Source: Candidatus Altarchaeales archaeon (lineage in GTDB: Archaea > Altiarchaeota > Altiarchaeia > IMC4 > QMZM01). Taken from it: a stretch of 15,403 bases of DNA. The translations under genes and the position numbers were made by a program. A model generated the notes under the pieces. That model made no database searches, had not been told where the DNA came from, and was given only the letters and a program-made list of their open reading frames with translations. The stretch is from assembly GCA_003663175.1 (NCBI GenBank), contig QMZM01000019.1, forward strand, positions 1 to 15,403, written 5' to 3'. Below, piece by piece: positions 13,498 through 15,403 of this stretch; position 1 is the first letter of the stretch, and every line of letters starts with the position of its first letter.

Positions 13498-14406
13498 ATG
13501 AATTGTGATGATATTGAACTCTTGATTTTTGGGGATACCGCAATTGACCATTTCTATGAGGTTGAGGAGATTCCAAGATTGAATAATGCTGCCAATGTCA
13601 TTAGCTTTAGAAAATTCTATGGCGGCATGGGAGCAAACACGGCGGTTGTTGCAAGGGCATTGGGCATTAAAACTGCTCTCGTGTCCGTAATTGGAACCGA
13701 TGCCGAAGACTACAGGAAGTATATGGAAAACCTCGGCATTAAATTGTATCTTAAGGGAATATTCGGGGATACAACACGCTCAATATTCTTTAAAGAAAAT
13801 AAAAATCAAATAAGTTTCTTCTATAAAGGAGTTACTGAAAAATTGGATGAGTTGGATTTGAAACGGGATTTGGAATTGGACAGAGAGGATATAGAATCCG
13901 CAAAGTGTGTGTATATGGCAAGAACCTATCTTGGATTGCAGAAAAGGGTTTCGAGATACTGCAAGAGTACATTCCTAGTCTATAACCCCGGTTATGGAGT
14001 ATTTGAATTCAAGAAAATTCCGAAAAGATTCATTTCCATACTGAGGAATGTTGATGTTCTAATATTGAATGAATATGAACTCAAACATTTAAACGAAATA
14101 GGATTTAAGATAAAATTCTCTCTTGGTCCGAGAATATTCCTGATAACTAAGGGTGTCAAGGGATGTAGCGTATATTCAAAGAATGTTAAGGTGGATGTTC
14201 CAATATTCAAGACTAGGGTTATTGATGAGTCCGGAGCGGGAGATGCATTTAATGCCGGTTTTATAGCTGCTTATATAAGAGGCTTTGATGTTTATAATTC
14301 GGTAAAGATTGGGAATGCTACAGCATCATTTATTGTCGAAGGCTGGGGATGCCAATCCAATCTGCCGACATGGGATGCCGTGATGGAGAGGTATAAAAAA
14401 ATCTAA
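13498..14406 (+). CDS. PfkB/ribokinase-family sugar or nucleoside kinase
   Basis: 302 residues of the ribokinase fold. The substrate-side motif is YGGMGANTAVVARALG (41-56), and the C-terminal signature DESGAGDAFNAGF (243-255) contains the anion hole and catalytic Asp249. NEYELKHL (191-198) is the usual mid-protein element. The ending GCQSNLPTWD is like that of archaeal PfkB proteins annotated as ribokinase or nucleoside kinase. It phosphorylates a hydroxymethyl group of a sugar, nucleoside or related compound using ATP; the substrate cannot be read from the sequence. Adjacency to pyrH might hint at nucleoside salvage, but that is weak evidence. The gene starts from the short divergent promoter and ends 3 nt before the convergent AAA+ gene. 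Confidence 0.9.
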   Translation: MNCDDIELLIFGDTAIDHFYEVEEIPRLNNAANVISFRKFYGGMGANTAVVARALGIKTALVSVIGTDAEDYRKYMENLGIKLYLKGIFGDTTRSIFFKENKNQISFFYKGVTEKLDELDLKRDLELDREDIESAKCVYMARTYLGLQKRVSRYCKSTFLVYNPGYGVFEFKKIPKRFISILRNVDVLILNEYELKHLNEIGFKIKFSLGPRIFLITKGVKGCSVYSKNVKVDVPIFKTRVIDESGAGDAFNAGFIAAYIRGFDVYNSVKIGNATASFIVEGWGCQSNLPTWDAVMERYKKI

Positions 14407-14409
14407 ATG

Positions 14410-15403
14410 TCATCTCTTCTTCTTGAGAGTTTCTATCTTAACCTCAGTCTCTATCAATCGCTTTTCATATTCTGCAATTAATTTGCTAAATGTCTTTTCA
14501 TCTATCTCTTTGTCACGATACTTCTTTCTTGTTATCTCTATCATCCTCTCTATCTCACTCTTCTTAGATAAAAGTCTCTTTATACTTTCTCTCTCCCTTC
14601 TTGAAGGAAGACCCAATTTTTCCCTTTCCTCGTCGAGAATTTCCTTTATCTCTTCTTCTCTTGATTTTATCTTCTTAAATTTCTTTATGCTGTCAAATAA
14701 TTCCTTATATATGTCTTGCTCCCCACTCTTTATAAGTTGTTTTTCTGCAGCACGATACCACGCCATTAATGAGGACTTCTGCTCCTTTATTGCCTGGAGA
14801 AAGTCATCCATTTCTATCTCTCTCTCCTCTCCCCCCTTTAATGTCTCTTCCCACGGGATTTCTGCAGCTCTGTCACAGATCGCCTTTATATCTGATGCCG
14901 CATACCCCTCCGTTAGTTCTGCCAATTTTTTAAAGTTCACATTTCTCGAGATAGGCTTATCGCGAGTATGAAGCCTGAATATCTCCTCTCTGGCATCTTT
15001 ATCCGGGGGCGGAACGAAGATCTGTTTTGTAAACCTTCCCGCCCTTCTTAGCGCCGGGTCTATATTCCATGGCATGTTTGTTGCCGCCAAGATAACTAGT
15101 CCCGTTGCCTTTTTAAATCCATCCAATTCTGTCAAGAATGCATTAACTAATCTCTTCTCCGAGCCACTTCCGTAGATGTCCCTTCTACAAACTATTGCAT
15201 CTATCTCATCGAAGAATAATACCGCCGGGGCATTGTTAATTGCCTTTTCAAATATATAATGCAAATTCTTCTCGGATACCCCTTCCCTTTCAGATAGAAT
15301 ATCTGTGATATTTATATTGAAAAATGGAACATCACACTCACCGGCAGTTGCCTTTGCAATGTATGTCTTTCCACACCCGGGAGGGCCATAAAGCAATATT
15401 GCA
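14410..15403 (-). CDS. AAA+ ATPase (single visible AAA module) with charged helical C-terminal tail, N-terminus outside window
   Basis: The frame stays open to the window edge (an AIL codon run precedes LLYGPPG), so the true start is outside. Counting from TTG 15396: Walker A GPPGCGKT (4-11), Walker B VLFFDEIDAI (59-68), sensor-1 ILAATN (102-107), arginine fingers in DPALRRAGRF (113-122; Arg118, Arg121), and a sensor-2/C-domain region GYAASDIKAICDRAAE. It is of the Cdc48/Vps4/katanin-like classical AAA type. At the pore-loop-1 position (about 35-42) it reads SEREGVSE in place of the common K-aromatic-V/M-G-E-SE pattern. Residues about 215-328 are mostly Lys/Glu-rich helices, probably coiled coil, with a KEIDEKTFSKLIAEYEKRL segment. 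Possible role: protein unfolding or complex remodelling; partners unknown. It is convergent with the PfkB gene. Confidence 0.85.
   Translation of the reverse strand, partial: AILLYGPPGCGKTYIAKATAGECDVPFFNINITDILSEREGVSEKNLHYIFEKAINNAPAVLFFDEIDAIVCRRDIYGSGSEKRLVNAFLTELDGFKKATGLVILAATNMPWNIDPALRRAGRFTKQIFVPPPDKDAREEIFRLHTRDKPISRNVNFKKLAELTEGYAASDIKAICDRAAEIPWEETLKGGEEREIEMDDFLQAIKEQKSSLMAWYRAAEKQLIKSGEQDIYKELFDSIKKFKKIKSREEEIKEILDEEREKLGLPSRRERESIKRLLSKKSEIERMIEITRKKYRDKEIDEKTFSKLIAEYEKRLIETEVKIETLKKKR

Noticed and set aside
14423..14971. 182-residue plus-strand open frame rich in Ser, Ile and Phe
   Set aside because: It is the antisense shadow of the Lys/Glu-rich tail of the AAA+ gene; purine-rich coding strands in this genome create such hydrophobic mirror frames.
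1..15403. Mobile element, prophage, CRISPR array, tRNA or defence island
   Set aside because: All genes with recognisable families are housekeeping or metal transport, spacing is tight and composition even, and I found no transposase, integrase, spaced direct repeats or tRNA-like fold by eye.

Overview
The window reads as chromosomal DNA of a euryarchaeon-type archaeon, possibly from or near the Thermoplasmata; that placement is an inference from protein resemblance only. The archaeal assignment rests on the proteasome beta subunit next to an aCPSF1/FttA-type KH-beta-CASP nuclease (a pair known from many euryarchaea), archaeal-type UMP kinase, an EndoQ-like PHP endonuclease, NikR, AT-rich TATA-box promoters placed 24-30 nt before start codons, and near-exclusive AGA/AGG arginine codons. 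The DNA is AT-rich and densely coding, with purine-rich coding strands. I see no rRNA, tRNA, CRISPR array, insertion sequence or prophage gene, and no gene-free stretch above 300 bases.

Layout. (1) 1-726 +: 3' part of tyrA (prephenate dehydrogenase) with an unusual C-terminal extension. (2) 742-3151 -: znuA-znuC-znuB-like metal importer operon, facing away from (3) nikR (3287 +), which is followed by ilvC and hisF in one tight + strand run. The 135 bp between znuA and nikR carry a perfect 9-bp inverted repeat around the nikR TATA box. (4) 5444-6253 -: predicted lipoprotein with a LolA-like look. (5) 6374-8680 +: an inositol monophosphatase/FBPase-type phosphatase, a small very basic protein and the EndoQ-like nuclease, tightly spaced. 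(6) 8819-11465 +: psmB and aCPSF1/fttA, both with TTG starts set by clear Shine-Dalgarno sequences. (7) 11503-13462 -: a membrane-anchored protein with a predicted extracytoplasmic GATase-like domain and coiled coil, then pyrH. (8) 13498-14406 +: a PfkB-family kinase read from a 35-bp divergent promoter shared with pyrH. (9) 14410-15403 -: the C-terminal part of a single AAA+ ATPase with a charged helical tail, cut by the window edge.

Most genes are housekeeping: amino-acid synthesis (tyrA, ilvC, hisF), pyrimidine nucleotide supply (pyrH), proteolysis (psmB), transcription termination/RNA processing (fttA) and repair of deaminated DNA (EndoQ). The most interesting points are the TyrA fusion to a domain resembling the PheT FDX-ACB domain, a NikR regulator paired with a zinc-type ABC importer through a candidate operator, an altered cofactor loop in IlvC, and an AAA+ protein with a non-canonical pore loop. 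I did not find a clearly new defence or mobile system.
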